This document shows, piece by piece, positions 48,312 through 56,840 of a DNA stretch of 64,000 nucleotides; the stretch's first letter is position 1, and each line of letters opens with the position of its first letter. The position numbers and the translations under genes were made by a program. Below the pieces are notes generated by a model. The model searched no databases, was not told where the DNA came from, and saw nothing but the letters and a program-made list of their open reading frames with translations. This DNA is from Caballeronia cordobensis (GTDB lineage Bacteria; Pseudomonadota; Gammaproteobacteria; Burkholderiales; Burkholderiaceae): positions 1 to 64,000 of the forward strand of contig NZ_FCNY02000013.1 in assembly GCF_001544575.2 (NCBI RefSeq). The letters are read 5' to 3'.

Positions 48312-48341
48312 CGTGGCCGGCGCCGCGTCGGGCGCGTAGCT

Positions 48342-48710
48342 TCAGCGATGTCCGTGACCGTGGCCATTGCCGTGGCCGTTCCCATGTCCGTGGGCATGCC
48401 CCGGCGGCGGACCATGATGCGGCCCGCGCCCATGATGGCGATACCAGTCGTCGCGGTTCCAGTAACGGCGCCCGTCCCAATAGCGGCTGCCGTGCCAGCC
48501 GATCACCACTGGCGGCGCATACACCGGCACCGGCTGATAGACGACCGGCGGCGGAGGCGGCGCATACACCGGCGTCGGCGCAACGTAGACCGGCGCGGGA
48601 ATGCCGATATTCACGCCGACCTGCACATCCGCGCGGGCGATGCCCGTCCCGCTCAACGCGGCGATGGCGACGACGCCAGCCAGAACCTTCCCCGAGAGTT
48701 TCATCTTCAT
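48342..48710 (-). CDS. secreted PXPV-repeat protein, His/Gly-rich C-terminus
   Basis: A 122-residue exported protein. After the signal peptide (cleavage near ARA-D) come about five P-x-P-V/P-V-Y-type repeats (PAPVYVAPTPVYAPPPPP), then a W/Y/R-rich block (GWHGSRYWDGRRYWNRDDW) and a tail of alternating His and Gly (residues about 98-122). It belongs to the PXPV repeat family; function is unknown, though the tail could bind metal. It is a clear paralog of the next gene upstream. Confidence 0.78.
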   Translation of the reverse strand: MKMKLSGKVLAGVVAIAALSGTGIARADVQVGVNIGIPAPVYVAPTPVYAPPPPPVVYQPVPVYAPPVVIGWHGSRYWDGRRYWNRDDWYRHHGRGPHHGPPPGHAHGHGNGHGNGHGHGHR

Positions 48711-48920
48711 TTGCAAACGGACCTCGCTCTTATGCTTGTTCGCTTGCGACCCAATATAACGGACAGCTTTCAACGCAATATTTCATCTTTGTAAGTTTTT
48801 GCGCGTCTGGACCAAATGTCAGGAGAAAGCTTACCTTTTGTTACATTGTGTGGAAGGTGAAATTGCCTTTGGAAGTCCTCGCGATGGCGGATTCGGCTTT
48901 GACGGATTTCATCACATATG

Positions 48921-48950
48921 AAAAAGCCACCCGCAGCGGACGGGTGGCTT
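48921..48950 (-). terminator. terminator after the second PXPV gene
   Basis: agccacccg/cgggtggct stem (48925-48933 and 48941-48949) with a T run on the minus strand. It separates the two paralogs, so each is its own transcription unit. Confidence 0.87.
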
Positions 48951-48978
48951 CTTGCCTGCATCGGGTCACGCGCGGCGG

Positions 48979-49329
48979 TCAATGCCAGCCGTGATTCCCT
49001 TTATCGTGGCCGTAGGCGTGACCATTGCCGTGTCCGTGGCCGTGATAGCGATAGTAATCGTCACGATCCCAGTAGCGGCGGCCGTCCCAGTAGCGGTCGC
49101 CGTGCCAGCCGACCACGATGACCGGTTGCGCGTACACCGGCGGCGGAGGCGGCGCGTACACGACGGGCGGCGGAGGCGGCGCATAGACCGGCGCGGGCGC
49201 GACGTACACGGGCGCGGGCACCCCGATGTTGACGCCCACGGACACGCCCGCGAACGCTGCGCCGGACAATGTCATGCCGCCGATCATCACGGCGCCGGCC
49301 AGCACGGAAGCCTTCGATACCTTGTTCAT
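48979..49329 (-). CDS. secreted PXPV-repeat protein (paralog)
   Basis: A 116-residue exported protein with the same layout as the gene 270 bp downstream: signal peptide (cleavage near AFA-G), VNIGVPAPVYVAPAPVYAPP, a GWHGDRYWDGRRYWDRDDYY block and a shorter His/Gly tail. The two genes are a tandem duplication that has diverged mostly in the signal peptide and tail. MNKVSK is the start; a Met four codons earlier is possible. Confidence 0.77.
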   Translation of the reverse strand: MNKVSKASVLAGAVMIGGMTLSGAAFAGVSVGVNIGVPAPVYVAPAPVYAPPPPPVVYAPPPPPVYAQPVIVVGWHGDRYWDGRRYWDRDDYYRYHGHGHGNGHAYGHDKGNHGWH

Positions 49330-49486
49330 GTGAAGCCCCACCTCGATGGGTCATGTGTTGTGTTGAGGGGACTATATCGGACCGGCGCGCGCCTAAGTGT
49401 TTCCGCTTGGTAACGTCCTATTACCGCGGGAAAGCTTTCGAAAAGTAAGGCTCGCCGTGAGAAAACGGCGGCCTTTTAAACGCGTA

Positions 49487-50800
49487 TCAGTTCGGCAGTT
49501 CCTGCCCTTTCGTCTCGGGCGCAAGCGGAATCACCGCGAGGCCGATCAGAAACGCGACGGCCGTGAGCGCGATCGGCACGCCGAGCGTCTTCATATTGAG
49601 CACCATCGCGCCGATGCCGAAGTTCACGATCGCCCCGAAGAAGCGCCCCACCGACGTGCAGAATGCGAACGCGGTCGCCCGCACGCGGGTTTCGAACTGC
49701 TCGGGCAGCCACAGCGAAAAGAGCGCGAAGTTGCCGCCGAAGAAGCCCAGCACGAACAGCAGCGCGATGAACGGCACCAGCCCGTTCGGCAGATAGAAGG
49801 CCCAGCCGAACGCGAGCGCAATCGACGCCGCCATGCCGACGAAATACACCGCGAGCGTCTTCCTGCGGCCGATCTTCTCGGCCATCGGCGGCAGCGCGAG
49901 ACAGCCGATGATCGTGCCGATCGACAGCAGCCCGGTCGCGATCGACGCCATGCGCGCCGCGTCGTGCTTGTCCATGCCCGCTTTCGTCGCGAGCTGAATC
50001 ACCGCCGACGGCTCGTACACCGCGCCCGCCCACAGGCCGATGATCGCGACCGTCAGCAACACCGCCGCGACGATCGTGCGCTTACGGTACTGCGCGTTGA
50101 AAATCGCCTTGAGCGGGCTTTCGTGCTTGACGTGCGGATGCACGGCCTCGGCGCGCTCCCACTTGTCGGTTTCCTTCACCCGCAGCAGGACCATGATCGA
50201 CACCACGACCGGAAACAGGCCGACGAGAAACATCGCGCGCCAGCCGAACGCCGCGCCGATCGTGTAGTTCAGCGCGGCGGCGAGAAAGAAGCCCGCGTAA
50301 TAGCCGGTCTGCAGATACCCCGCGCCCATCTTGCGGCGGTCTTCCGGCCACGCCTCGGCGACGTACGTGCCCGCGAGCGCCCATTCCCCGCCGATCCCCA
50401 CGCCCGCGAAAAACCGATAGAGGCCGAGTTCCCACACCGTGTGCGCGGTCGCGGCGAGGCCCGTGAAGATGGCGAACGTGAAGATGGTCGCCGCGAGCAC
50501 TTTCGTGCGCCCGAAACGGTCGGCGAGCGGGCCCCAGATGAACGACAGACCCCATCCCACGAGAAAGAGCGCGAAGAGAATCGAGCCCGCGAGGCCAACG
50601 TTCGCCGGCGTCGCCGCGTAGCCCGAGCGCGGCAGGAGTTCCGTGAGCGCCGGCGCGAGCACGAGCGCGTAGATGAACGAATCCATGCCGTCGAGCGTCC
50701 AGCCGGCCCACGCGCCCCAGAAGCCCGTGATCTGAGACCGGTTCAGCGGCGTTCTTTTGGCGCGCGTGGCGCTTGTCTGTCCATCGACTGTTGTCGGCAT
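49487..50800 (-). CDS. MFS transporter, candidate malonate carrier
   Basis: A 437-residue major facilitator with 12 predicted helices and the loop 2-3 motif GPLADRFGRTKVL. It resembles the sugar/acid-proton symporter group (JEN1/sialate-like; TLDGMDSFIYAL at helix 1). It is divergent from the mdc operon across a 140-bp shared control region. No MdcF, MdcLM or MatC carrier gene is present in the cluster, so malonate import is the most likely job, by context only. Confidence 0.82.
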   Translation of the reverse strand: MPTTVDGQTSATRAKRTPLNRSQITGFWGAWAGWTLDGMDSFIYALVLAPALTELLPRSGYAATPANVGLAGSILFALFLVGWGLSFIWGPLADRFGRTKVLAATIFTFAIFTGLAATAHTVWELGLYRFFAGVGIGGEWALAGTYVAEAWPEDRRKMGAGYLQTGYYAGFFLAAALNYTIGAAFGWRAMFLVGLFPVVVSIMVLLRVKETDKWERAEAVHPHVKHESPLKAIFNAQYRKRTIVAAVLLTVAIIGLWAGAVYEPSAVIQLATKAGMDKHDAARMASIATGLLSIGTIIGCLALPPMAEKIGRRKTLAVYFVGMAASIALAFGWAFYLPNGLVPFIALLFVLGFFGGNFALFSLWLPEQFETRVRATAFAFCTSVGRFFGAIVNFGIGAMVLNMKTLGVPIALTAVAFLIGLAVIPLAPETKGQELPN

Positions 50801-50864
50801 GCCATGTCTCCGAAAGGATTAGCGACGCGCGAGTGAAAGGTGTTTGTTGTGGCGTCTAGGGAAA

Positions 50865-50897
50865 GCACGGGGTTCCGTGCGCGTTTTTATATATAAT
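50865..50897. promoter_or_regulatory. candidate mdc promoter and MdcR/MdcY-type operator
   Basis: A -10 box TATAAT (50892-50897) lies 43 bp before mdcR. It is overlapped by the perfect palindrome TTATATATAA (50887-50896). As I recall, the Acinetobacter MdcY repressor site is ATTGTATACAAT; 9 of 12 positions match bases 50886-50897. A second inverted repeat, gcacgg/ccgtgc (50865-50870 and 50875-50880), sits immediately upstream where the -35 would be; no good -35 box is visible. The palindrome could control both this operon and the divergent MFS gene. Confidence 0.55.
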
Positions 50898-50940
50898 ATT
50901 TGAACATCGACATCCGACAAGCCCGCACTTCTACCTAGCC

Positions 50941-51714
50941 ATGTCCACAGATCTTTCCGCCGGATCGCCGCCTCCGGCCTCGTTTCGCGACGCGCAGTTC
51001 GAACCGCGCCAGAGCACGTCGCGCTTTATCGCGGATGCGCTGCGCGCCGCGATCGTCGAAGGCGCACTTCTACCGGGCGAGCCGCTGCGACAGGACGCCG
51101 TCGCGCGTCAGTTCTCCGTCAGCGCGATTCCCGTGCGCGAGGCGTTCCGTCAGCTCGAAAGCGAAGGCTGGGTCACGATCGAGCCGAATCGCGGCGCGGC
51201 CGTGAGCTTGCAATCGGCCGACGAGGCGCGCGAGATCTACGAGATCCGCGCATCGCTCGAAAGCCTCGCCATCGGCATCGCGATCGGGCATCACACGCCG
51301 GACACGCTCGCCCATGCGCAGCGCCTGCTCGAAGCCGCAGAAAACGAGCCCGATCCCGCGCTCTATGTGGTGCGAAACGAGCAGTTCCATATGAGCCTCT
51401 ACGCGCCCGCAAACCGCCCTCGTCTGATGGAACTGATCGGGCAGATGCATCGCCGCGGCGAGCGCTACCTGCGCCTGAAGCTCGGCGCGCCGATTCACAA
51501 GGAATCGTCCGATGCCGAGCATCGCGCGATCTTCGAAGCGCTCGCCGCGCGCGATATCGAACAGGCGCAAACGCTGGTCGCGCGTCATCTGCTCGCGACG
51601 GGCGACCTGATTTACCGCTTTCTCGCCGATGCCCAGGCGCTCGCCCAGAACACACACACCAAAAAGCGACGCCGCGCATCTTCCCGTTCGACTTCCGCCA
51701 AGGCCGACCAATGA
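50941..51714 (+). CDS. mdcR: GntR family regulator of the mdc operon (FCD domain)
   Basis: A 257-residue GntR/FadR-type regulator. The winged helix (about 30-95, with GALLPGEPLRQDAVARQFSV and IPVREAFRQLESEGWV) is followed by an all-helical FCD effector domain with the expected metal-site residues (D/E and H in the EHRAIFEALAARD segment). A 25-residue basic, Ser-rich tail ends the protein. It is the first gene of the operon and is coupled by ATGA to mdcA. Probably the malonate-responsive repressor, equivalent to MdcY. The symbol is given by position and role. Confidence 0.83.
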   Translation: MSTDLSAGSPPPASFRDAQFEPRQSTSRFIADALRAAIVEGALLPGEPLRQDAVARQFSVSAIPVREAFRQLESEGWVTIEPNRGAAVSLQSADEAREIYEIRASLESLAIGIAIGHHTPDTLAHAQRLLEAAENEPDPALYVVRNEQFHMSLYAPANRPRLMELIGQMHRRGERYLRLKLGAPIHKESSDAEHRAIFEALAARDIEQAQTLVARHLLATGDLIYRFLADAQALAQNTHTKKRRRASSRSTSAKADQ

Positions 51715-53372
51715 ACGACGTCATCGCCGAAACCCGTAACTGGAACACGCGCGCGCAGGAAAAGGCGCGCCGACTCAAACTCATCGAGCCCTGGCTCGAC
51801 GGCGCCGTGCTCGATCCCGCGCGCATCGTCGATGCGCTGCAGGCGCTGATTCACTCGGGCGACCGCGTCGCGCTCGAAGGCAACAATCAGAAGCAGGCGG
51901 ATTTTCTGTCGCGCGCCTTCGCGAAGCTCGATCCCGCGCGCGTGCACGACATCCATCTGCTGCTCTCCAGCATCAGCCGGCCGGAGCATCTCGCGCTCTT
52001 CGAGCAAGGTATCGCGCGCAAGGTCGATTTCGCATTCGCCGGCCCGCAGAGCCTGCGCGTCGCGCAACTGCTGGAAGACGGCAAGCTAGAGATTGGCGCG
52101 ATCTATACGTACATCGAACTGTATGCGCGCATGTTCATCGACCTCACGCCGCACGTCGCGCTCGTGTGCGCGGTGCAGGCGGACCGGCACGGCAATCTCT
52201 ATACCGGCGCGAATACCGAAGACACGCCGACCATCGTCGAGGCCACCGCGTTCCGTCACGGCATCGTGGTCGCGCAGGTGAACGAGATCGTCGATGAACT
52301 GCCGCGCGTCGATATTCCCGGCTCGTGGGTCGATGTGGTCGTCGAGGCAGATCGTCCGTTCGCGGTCGAGCCGCTTTTCACGCGCGATCCGCGTCACATC
52401 GGCGAGCTGCAGATTCTGATGGCGATGATGACGATTCGCGGCATCTACGAGCGCTACGGCGTCACGTCGCTCAATCACGGCATCGGCTTCGATACGGCCG
52501 CGATCGAATTGCTGCTGCCGACCTACGGCGAAAAGCTCGGCCTGAAAGGCAAGATCTGCACGAACTGGGCGCTCAATCCGCATCCGACGCTCATTCCCGC
52601 GATCGAGTCCGGCTGGGTGGACAGCGTGCATTGCTTCGGCAGCGAAGTCGGCATGGAGGACTACATCGCGGCGCGCTCCGACATTTTCTTCACCGGGCGC
52701 GATGGCAGCCTGCGCTCGAACCGCGTGTTCTGCCAGCTGGCCGGGCAATACGGCGTCGATCTGTTCATCGGCTCGACCTTGCAGATGGACGCCGACGCGA
52801 ATTCGTCGACGGTCACGCTCGGGCGGCTCGCGGGCTTCGGCGGCGCGCCGAACATGGGACACGATCCGCGCGGCCGGCGCCATTCGAGCGAGGCGTGGCT
52901 CAAGCTCCTGAAGAACGACGGCCCGAACCCGAAGATCGCGCGCGGCCACAAGCTCGTCGTGCAGACCGCCGAGACGTACAAGAAAGGCGGCGAGCCGACC
53001 ATCGTCGATGCGCTCGACGCGATCGCCGTCGGCGAGAAAAGCAACATGCCGATCGCACCCGTGATGATCTACGGCGATGACGTCACGCACGTCGTGACGG
53101 AAGAAGGCATCGCGTATCTGCACGCGGCCGAAGGCGTGGACGAGCGGCGCGCGGCGCTAGCGGCAATCGCGGGCGTGACGCCCATCGGCATGCGCGCCGA
53201 TCCCGCGAAGTCGGCGGAGTTGCGCCGGCGCGGCATCGTTGCGTATCCGGAAGATCTGGGCGTGCGGCGCGGCGAAGCGAAACGCTCGCTGCTCGCGGCG
53301 CGCAGCATCGACGATCTCGTCGCGTGGTCGGGCGGCTTGTACGCGCCGCCCGCGCGCTTCCGGAGCTGGTGA
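51711..53372 (+). CDS. mdcA: malonate decarboxylase subunit alpha
   Basis: A 553-residue CoA-transferase-like subunit that exchanges the acetyl group on the carrier protein for malonyl (acetyl-S-ACP:malonate ACP transferase). Length and segments such as GFGGAPNMGHDPRGRRHSS and NWALNPHPTLIPAIESGWVD fit MdcA. It overlaps mdcR by 4 bp and mdcB by 1 bp (TGATG). Confidence 0.93.
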   Translation: MNDVIAETRNWNTRAQEKARRLKLIEPWLDGAVLDPARIVDALQALIHSGDRVALEGNNQKQADFLSRAFAKLDPARVHDIHLLLSSISRPEHLALFEQGIARKVDFAFAGPQSLRVAQLLEDGKLEIGAIYTYIELYARMFIDLTPHVALVCAVQADRHGNLYTGANTEDTPTIVEATAFRHGIVVAQVNEIVDELPRVDIPGSWVDVVVEADRPFAVEPLFTRDPRHIGELQILMAMMTIRGIYERYGVTSLNHGIGFDTAAIELLLPTYGEKLGLKGKICTNWALNPHPTLIPAIESGWVDSVHCFGSEVGMEDYIAARSDIFFTGRDGSLRSNRVFCQLAGQYGVDLFIGSTLQMDADANSSTVTLGRLAGFGGAPNMGHDPRGRRHSSEAWLKLLKNDGPNPKIARGHKLVVQTAETYKKGGEPTIVDALDAIAVGEKSNMPIAPVMIYGDDVTHVVTEEGIAYLHAAEGVDERRAALAAIAGVTPIGMRADPAKSAELRRRGIVAYPEDLGVRRGEAKRSLLAARSIDDLVAWSGGLYAPPARFRSW

Positions 53373-54229
53373 TGAAGCTGGCCTTACGTGAAGTCTCATA
53401 CGCGATTGCATCGCCATCGGTCATCGCGGCGAAAGCCGTCGATGCGCTCGTCGCCGAAGCGCGTCTCACGCCCAAGCCCGCGCTCGTCGATGAAAACGGC
53501 AGCGGCGCGCACCGCGATCTCGATCTGGGCACGATGCTGTGTTCCGCGAACGCGCTGCAGCCGACCTTTCTCGCGATCGCGCGCGCCGCTTCGCAGGCGC
53601 GGCCGTCGCAGGCCTTGCGCGAGCAACTGGCGCGCATCGGCCGCGAAGGCGAAGCCGCGATGATGCGCGCGACCGGCGGCAGCAACGCGCACCGCGGCGC
53701 GATCTGGATCATCGGTTTGCTGTGCGCGGGCGCGGCCATGCATGCGTCGGACGACAGCGCATCCATTTGTCTCTCGGCGGCGGACATCGCGCGCTTCGAC
53801 GATCGCTATGCGCCCGCTTCCGTGGGAACCTCGCATGGCGCGCGCGCCGTGGAGCGATTCCACGTGAAAGGCGCACGCGGCGAAGCGCGCGACGGCTTTC
53901 CGCATGCGTTGCGCATCGGCCTGCCCGCCCTCGACGACGCCCGCGCACGCGGCGCGAACGAATCCGACGCGCGGCTCGATGCGCTCATGGCGATCATCGC
54001 GTCGCTCGACGATACATGTCTGCTGCATCGCGGCGGCTTGCAGGCGCTCGAAGCGGCGCAACGCGGCGCGCGCAAGGTGATCGATTGCGGCGGCGTCGCG
54101 AGCGGCACGGGCCGTCGCGCATTGAAAGCGCTTCACGAAGCATTGATGAAGCTGAACGCATCGCCGGGCGGCGCCGCCGATCTGCTCGCGGCGACACTCT
54201 TTCTCGACAGTCTCAGGCGCTTGCCCTGA
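53372..54229 (+). CDS. mdcB: triphosphoribosyl-dephospho-CoA synthase MdcB
   Basis: A 285-residue CitG/MdcB-family enzyme. It makes 2'-(5''-triphosphoribosyl)-3'-dephospho-CoA, the precursor of the carrier's prosthetic group, from dephospho-CoA and ATP. TGGSNAHRGAIWIIGLLCAG is the conserved core. MKLALRE is taken as the start because its ATG overlaps the mdcA stop. mdcG completes the cofactor pathway downstream. Confidence 0.9.
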   Translation: MKLALREVSYAIASPSVIAAKAVDALVAEARLTPKPALVDENGSGAHRDLDLGTMLCSANALQPTFLAIARAASQARPSQALREQLARIGREGEAAMMRATGGSNAHRGAIWIIGLLCAGAAMHASDDSASICLSAADIARFDDRYAPASVGTSHGARAVERFHVKGARGEARDGFPHALRIGLPALDDARARGANESDARLDALMAIIASLDDTCLLHRGGLQALEAAQRGARKVIDCGGVASGTGRRALKALHEALMKLNASPGGAADLLAATLFLDSLRRLP

Positions 54230-54242
54230 AGAGGAACGAACG

Positions 54243-54545
54243 ATGGAAAACATGCGATACGAATATCCCGCCAAGCGGCCCGTCACGCGCAACGCGCACG
54301 TGGGCGTGGTCGGCTCGGGCGATCTCGAAGTGCTGCTCTCGCCGTCGGCGGGCGCGCATGCCGAAGTGATCATCCGCACGAGCGTCGATGGTTACGGCCA
54401 CGTCTGGAAAAGCGTGCTCGACCGCTTCTTCCAGCGCTACGACGGCGCGGCGAAGATCGAACTCAACGACTTTGGCGCGACGCCCGGCGTCGTGATGCTG
54501 CGCCTGAACGAAGCGGTGGAAGCCAGCGAAGGAGACACGCAATGA
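54243..54545 (+). CDS. mdcC: malonate decarboxylase acyl carrier protein (subunit delta)
   Basis: A 100-residue acyl carrier subunit. S25 in VVGSGDLEVLL matches the serine to which phosphoribosyl-dephospho-CoA is attached in characterised MdcC proteins. It carries the acetyl/malonyl thioester between MdcA and MdcD/E. Its stop overlaps the mdcD start in ATGA. Confidence 0.93.
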   Translation: MENMRYEYPAKRPVTRNAHVGVVGSGDLEVLLSPSAGAHAEVIIRTSVDGYGHVWKSVLDRFFQRYDGAAKIELNDFGATPGVVMLRLNEAVEASEGDTQ

Positions 54546-55384
54546 ACGCGCACGACACTTTCCTCGCGCGCCACAGCTTCATCGAGCTGACCGCGCGCGA
54601 ACGCGCCGAAGCCTTGCTCGACAAAGGCACGTTCCGCGAACTGCTCGGCCCCTTCGACCGGATCGAATCGCCGTGGCTCGCGATGCAGAACATCGTCTGC
54701 CAGGCGGATGACGGCGTGGTCGTCGCGCGCGGCACGCTTGCCGGCGAGCCCGCCGTGATCGCCGCGATCGAGCCTGCGTTTCAGGGCGGCAGCATCGGCG
54801 AAGTCTCGGGCGCGAAGATCGCGGCGGCGCTCGAAATGGCCGCGAACGAATTCGAGGCCGGACGCGCGATTCGTCCCGTCGTGCTGTTCGAAACCGGCGG
54901 CGTGCGCCTGCAGGAAGCGAATCTCGGGCTGGCCGCCATCGCGGAAATCCAGGCGGCGATCGTTGCGTTGCGCCGTCATGTGCCAGTGATCGGCGTGATC
55001 GGCGGCATGGTCGGCTGCTTTGGCGGCATGTCGCTCGCGGCGGCGCTGTGCACCGAGCTCGTGATGACGCGTCAGGCGCGGCTCGGCATGAACGGTCCGG
55101 AAGTGATCGAACAGGAAGCGGGCATCGAAGAACTCGATTCGGGCGACCGGCGCCTCATCTGGTCGATGATCGGCGGCGAGGAGCGCGTGGCCGTCGGGCT
55201 CGCGGATACGCTCGTCGAAGACGACACCGCCCGGGTGCGCGAGGCCGTCGTCGCCGCGTTCGAGCGCGGCGTGCCGCAGCGGCATCGCAGCGCGGACGTC
55301 GAGGGTTTCGTCGAGCGGCTCGCGCAAGTGAACCCGGACGCCATCGATCCCGATACATTGCGCAACTTGTGGGGCACATCATGA
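54542..55384 (+). CDS. mdcD: malonate decarboxylase subunit beta
   Basis: A 280-residue crotonase-fold carboxyltransferase subunit that, with MdcE, decarboxylates malonyl-S-ACP to acetyl-S-ACP. GVIGGMVGCFGGMSLAAALC forms the oxyanion region. Overlaps mdcC and mdcE by 4 bp each. Confidence 0.93.
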   Translation: MNAHDTFLARHSFIELTARERAEALLDKGTFRELLGPFDRIESPWLAMQNIVCQADDGVVVARGTLAGEPAVIAAIEPAFQGGSIGEVSGAKIAAALEMAANEFEAGRAIRPVVLFETGGVRLQEANLGLAAIAEIQAAIVALRRHVPVIGVIGGMVGCFGGMSLAAALCTELVMTRQARLGMNGPEVIEQEAGIEELDSGDRRLIWSMIGGEERVAVGLADTLVEDDTARVREAVVAAFERGVPQRHRSADVEGFVERLAQVNPDAIDPDTLRNLWGTS

Positions 55385-56196
55385 CCGACACACTTTCCCG
55401 CGGCGCGCGCTGGCTCGATGCGCTGAGCATGCCCGCGAAACACACCGAAAGCGGCCCGATCCGCGCCCGCGACGGCCATATCGACGACGAGCGCGCGCGT
55501 TTCTTCGCCGTCGTGCCCGATCCGCAAAACCGCTTCCCGCGCGCGACCGATAACGTCGTCGGGCTCGAACAGGGCTGGCTGCTCGCGCGCGCGGTGCGCG
55601 AAGTCATCGACGCCGATCGCGATGCCGGCGTGAAGCGCCCGATCGTCGCCGTCGTCGACGTGAAAAGCCAGGCGTACGGACGCCGCGAAGAACTGCTGGG
55701 CGTTCATCTCGCGTGCGCCGCCGCCGTCGATGCTTATGCCAGCGCGCGGCTCGCAGGCCATCCGGTGATCGCACTGATCGTCGGGCCGGCGATGTCGGGC
55801 GCGTATCTCGCGCACGGCTATCAGGCGAACCGCATCATCGCGCTCGATGCGCCCGGCACGGCCGTGCATGCGATGGGCAAGGAAGCGGCCGCGCGCGTCA
55901 CGCGGCGCAGCGTCGAAAGTCTCGATGCACTCGGCGACACGGTCCTGCCGATGTCCTACAAGATGAGCGCGTACGCGAAGCTCGGGCTGCTGCACGAACT
56001 CATCGAAGGCATCGATGCGGATGCGCCCTCTTCCGCCGATATCGAGCGCGTCAAGGCGTCGCTCGCCGCCGCCGTGAAAGATACGCGAAACGGACCGCGC
56101 GATCTGTCGAATCGTCTTGCGTCCGCCGCTGCGAAGCGCACGCGCGCCGCGTCGATCGCCGTGCGCGAACGGATGCGCGAGCAATGGAACGCGTGA
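55381..56196 (+). CDS. mdcE: malonate decarboxylase subunit gamma
   Basis: A 271-residue partner of MdcD, also crotonase-like (VDVKSQAYGRREELLGVHLA and GPAMSGAYLAHGYQANRI). The protein begins MTDTLSRGARW at an ATG that overlaps the mdcD stop. Its 3' end overlaps mdcG. Confidence 0.92.
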   Translation: MTDTLSRGARWLDALSMPAKHTESGPIRARDGHIDDERARFFAVVPDPQNRFPRATDNVVGLEQGWLLARAVREVIDADRDAGVKRPIVAVVDVKSQAYGRREELLGVHLACAAAVDAYASARLAGHPVIALIVGPAMSGAYLAHGYQANRIIALDAPGTAVHAMGKEAAARVTRRSVESLDALGDTVLPMSYKMSAYAKLGLLHELIEGIDADAPSSADIERVKASLAAAVKDTRNGPRDLSNRLASAAAKRTRAASIAVRERMREQWNA

Positions 56197-56840
56197 ACGT
56201 TCGGCCGCACGATCTGGTGCGCCTCGCGCCCGGCGCGCCGCCGTTCGCCGATGCGCCCGGCTGGGTCGCGGCGGCGCTCGAGCGCGCGCCATTCGCGGTC
56301 GTGCGACGTGCGCCGCGTATTGCCGATCATATTGGCGATCATATTGGCGATCAGATCGCGGTCGGCGTGCGCGGCGACGTGCGCAGCGAGCGTTTCGGCG
56401 CGTGGATCGAACCGCGCTGGATCGATGCGATCCTCACGCCCGAAGATCTGTGCACGCGCGCACCCGAGCCCGCGCGCGCCGGCTTGCCCGCGTTCGCGCT
56501 GTTGCGCGCGGTTGCCTCGATCCTCGATGCGCGCGCGCTGGCCTGGGGACCGGCAGGCAGCGCCGGCTTCGAACTGGCGACCGCGATGCCGGCGATCACC
56601 GCGTCGAGCGACCTCGATATCGTCGTGCGCGCGCCCACGCCGCTGCCGCGCGCCGATGCGTCCGCGCTGCTCGACGCGCTGTCGCATGCGGCGCAGCAAG
56701 CGGGCACGCGCATCGACGTGCAGATCGAAACGCCCGAAGCCGCCTTCTCGCTCGCCGAATTCGCGCGCGCCGGCCTGCGCGTCATGCTGCGGCACGCCGA
56801 CGGCCCGCGTCTCGTCGCCGATCCGTGGGCCGCGTCATGA
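56184..56840 (+). CDS. mdcG: malonate decarboxylase holo-ACP synthase MdcG
   Basis: A 218-residue phosphoribosyl-dephospho-CoA transferase that attaches the prosthetic group to MdcC. The nucleotidyltransferase-like motif is ITASSDLDIVVRAP (Asp-x-Asp near residue 145). Homologs begin close to VRPHDLV, so a GTG start at 56193 (GTGA overlap with mdcE) is as likely as the ATG chosen here. An in-frame 12-bp tandem repeat gives the peptide DHIGDHIGDQI near residue 50. Confidence 0.87.
   Translation: MERVNVRPHDLVRLAPGAPPFADAPGWVAAALERAPFAVVRRAPRIADHIGDHIGDQIAVGVRGDVRSERFGAWIEPRWIDAILTPEDLCTRAPEPARAGLPAFALLRAVASILDARALAWGPAGSAGFELATAMPAITASSDLDIVVRAPTPLPRADASALLDALSHAAQQAGTRIDVQIETPEAAFSLAEFARAGLRVMLRHADGPRLVADPWAAS
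56325..56348 (+). repeat. 12-bp tandem duplication inside mdcG
   Basis: gatcatattggc occurs twice in tandem and continues with gatca, encoding two copies of the tetrapeptide DHIG. In-frame and AT-richer than its surroundings. Confidence 0.9.

Noticed and set aside
48342..49329. Duplicated PXPV genes as part of an insertion sequence
   Set aside because: No transposase, terminal inverted repeats or target duplications; simple tandem gene duplication explains them.
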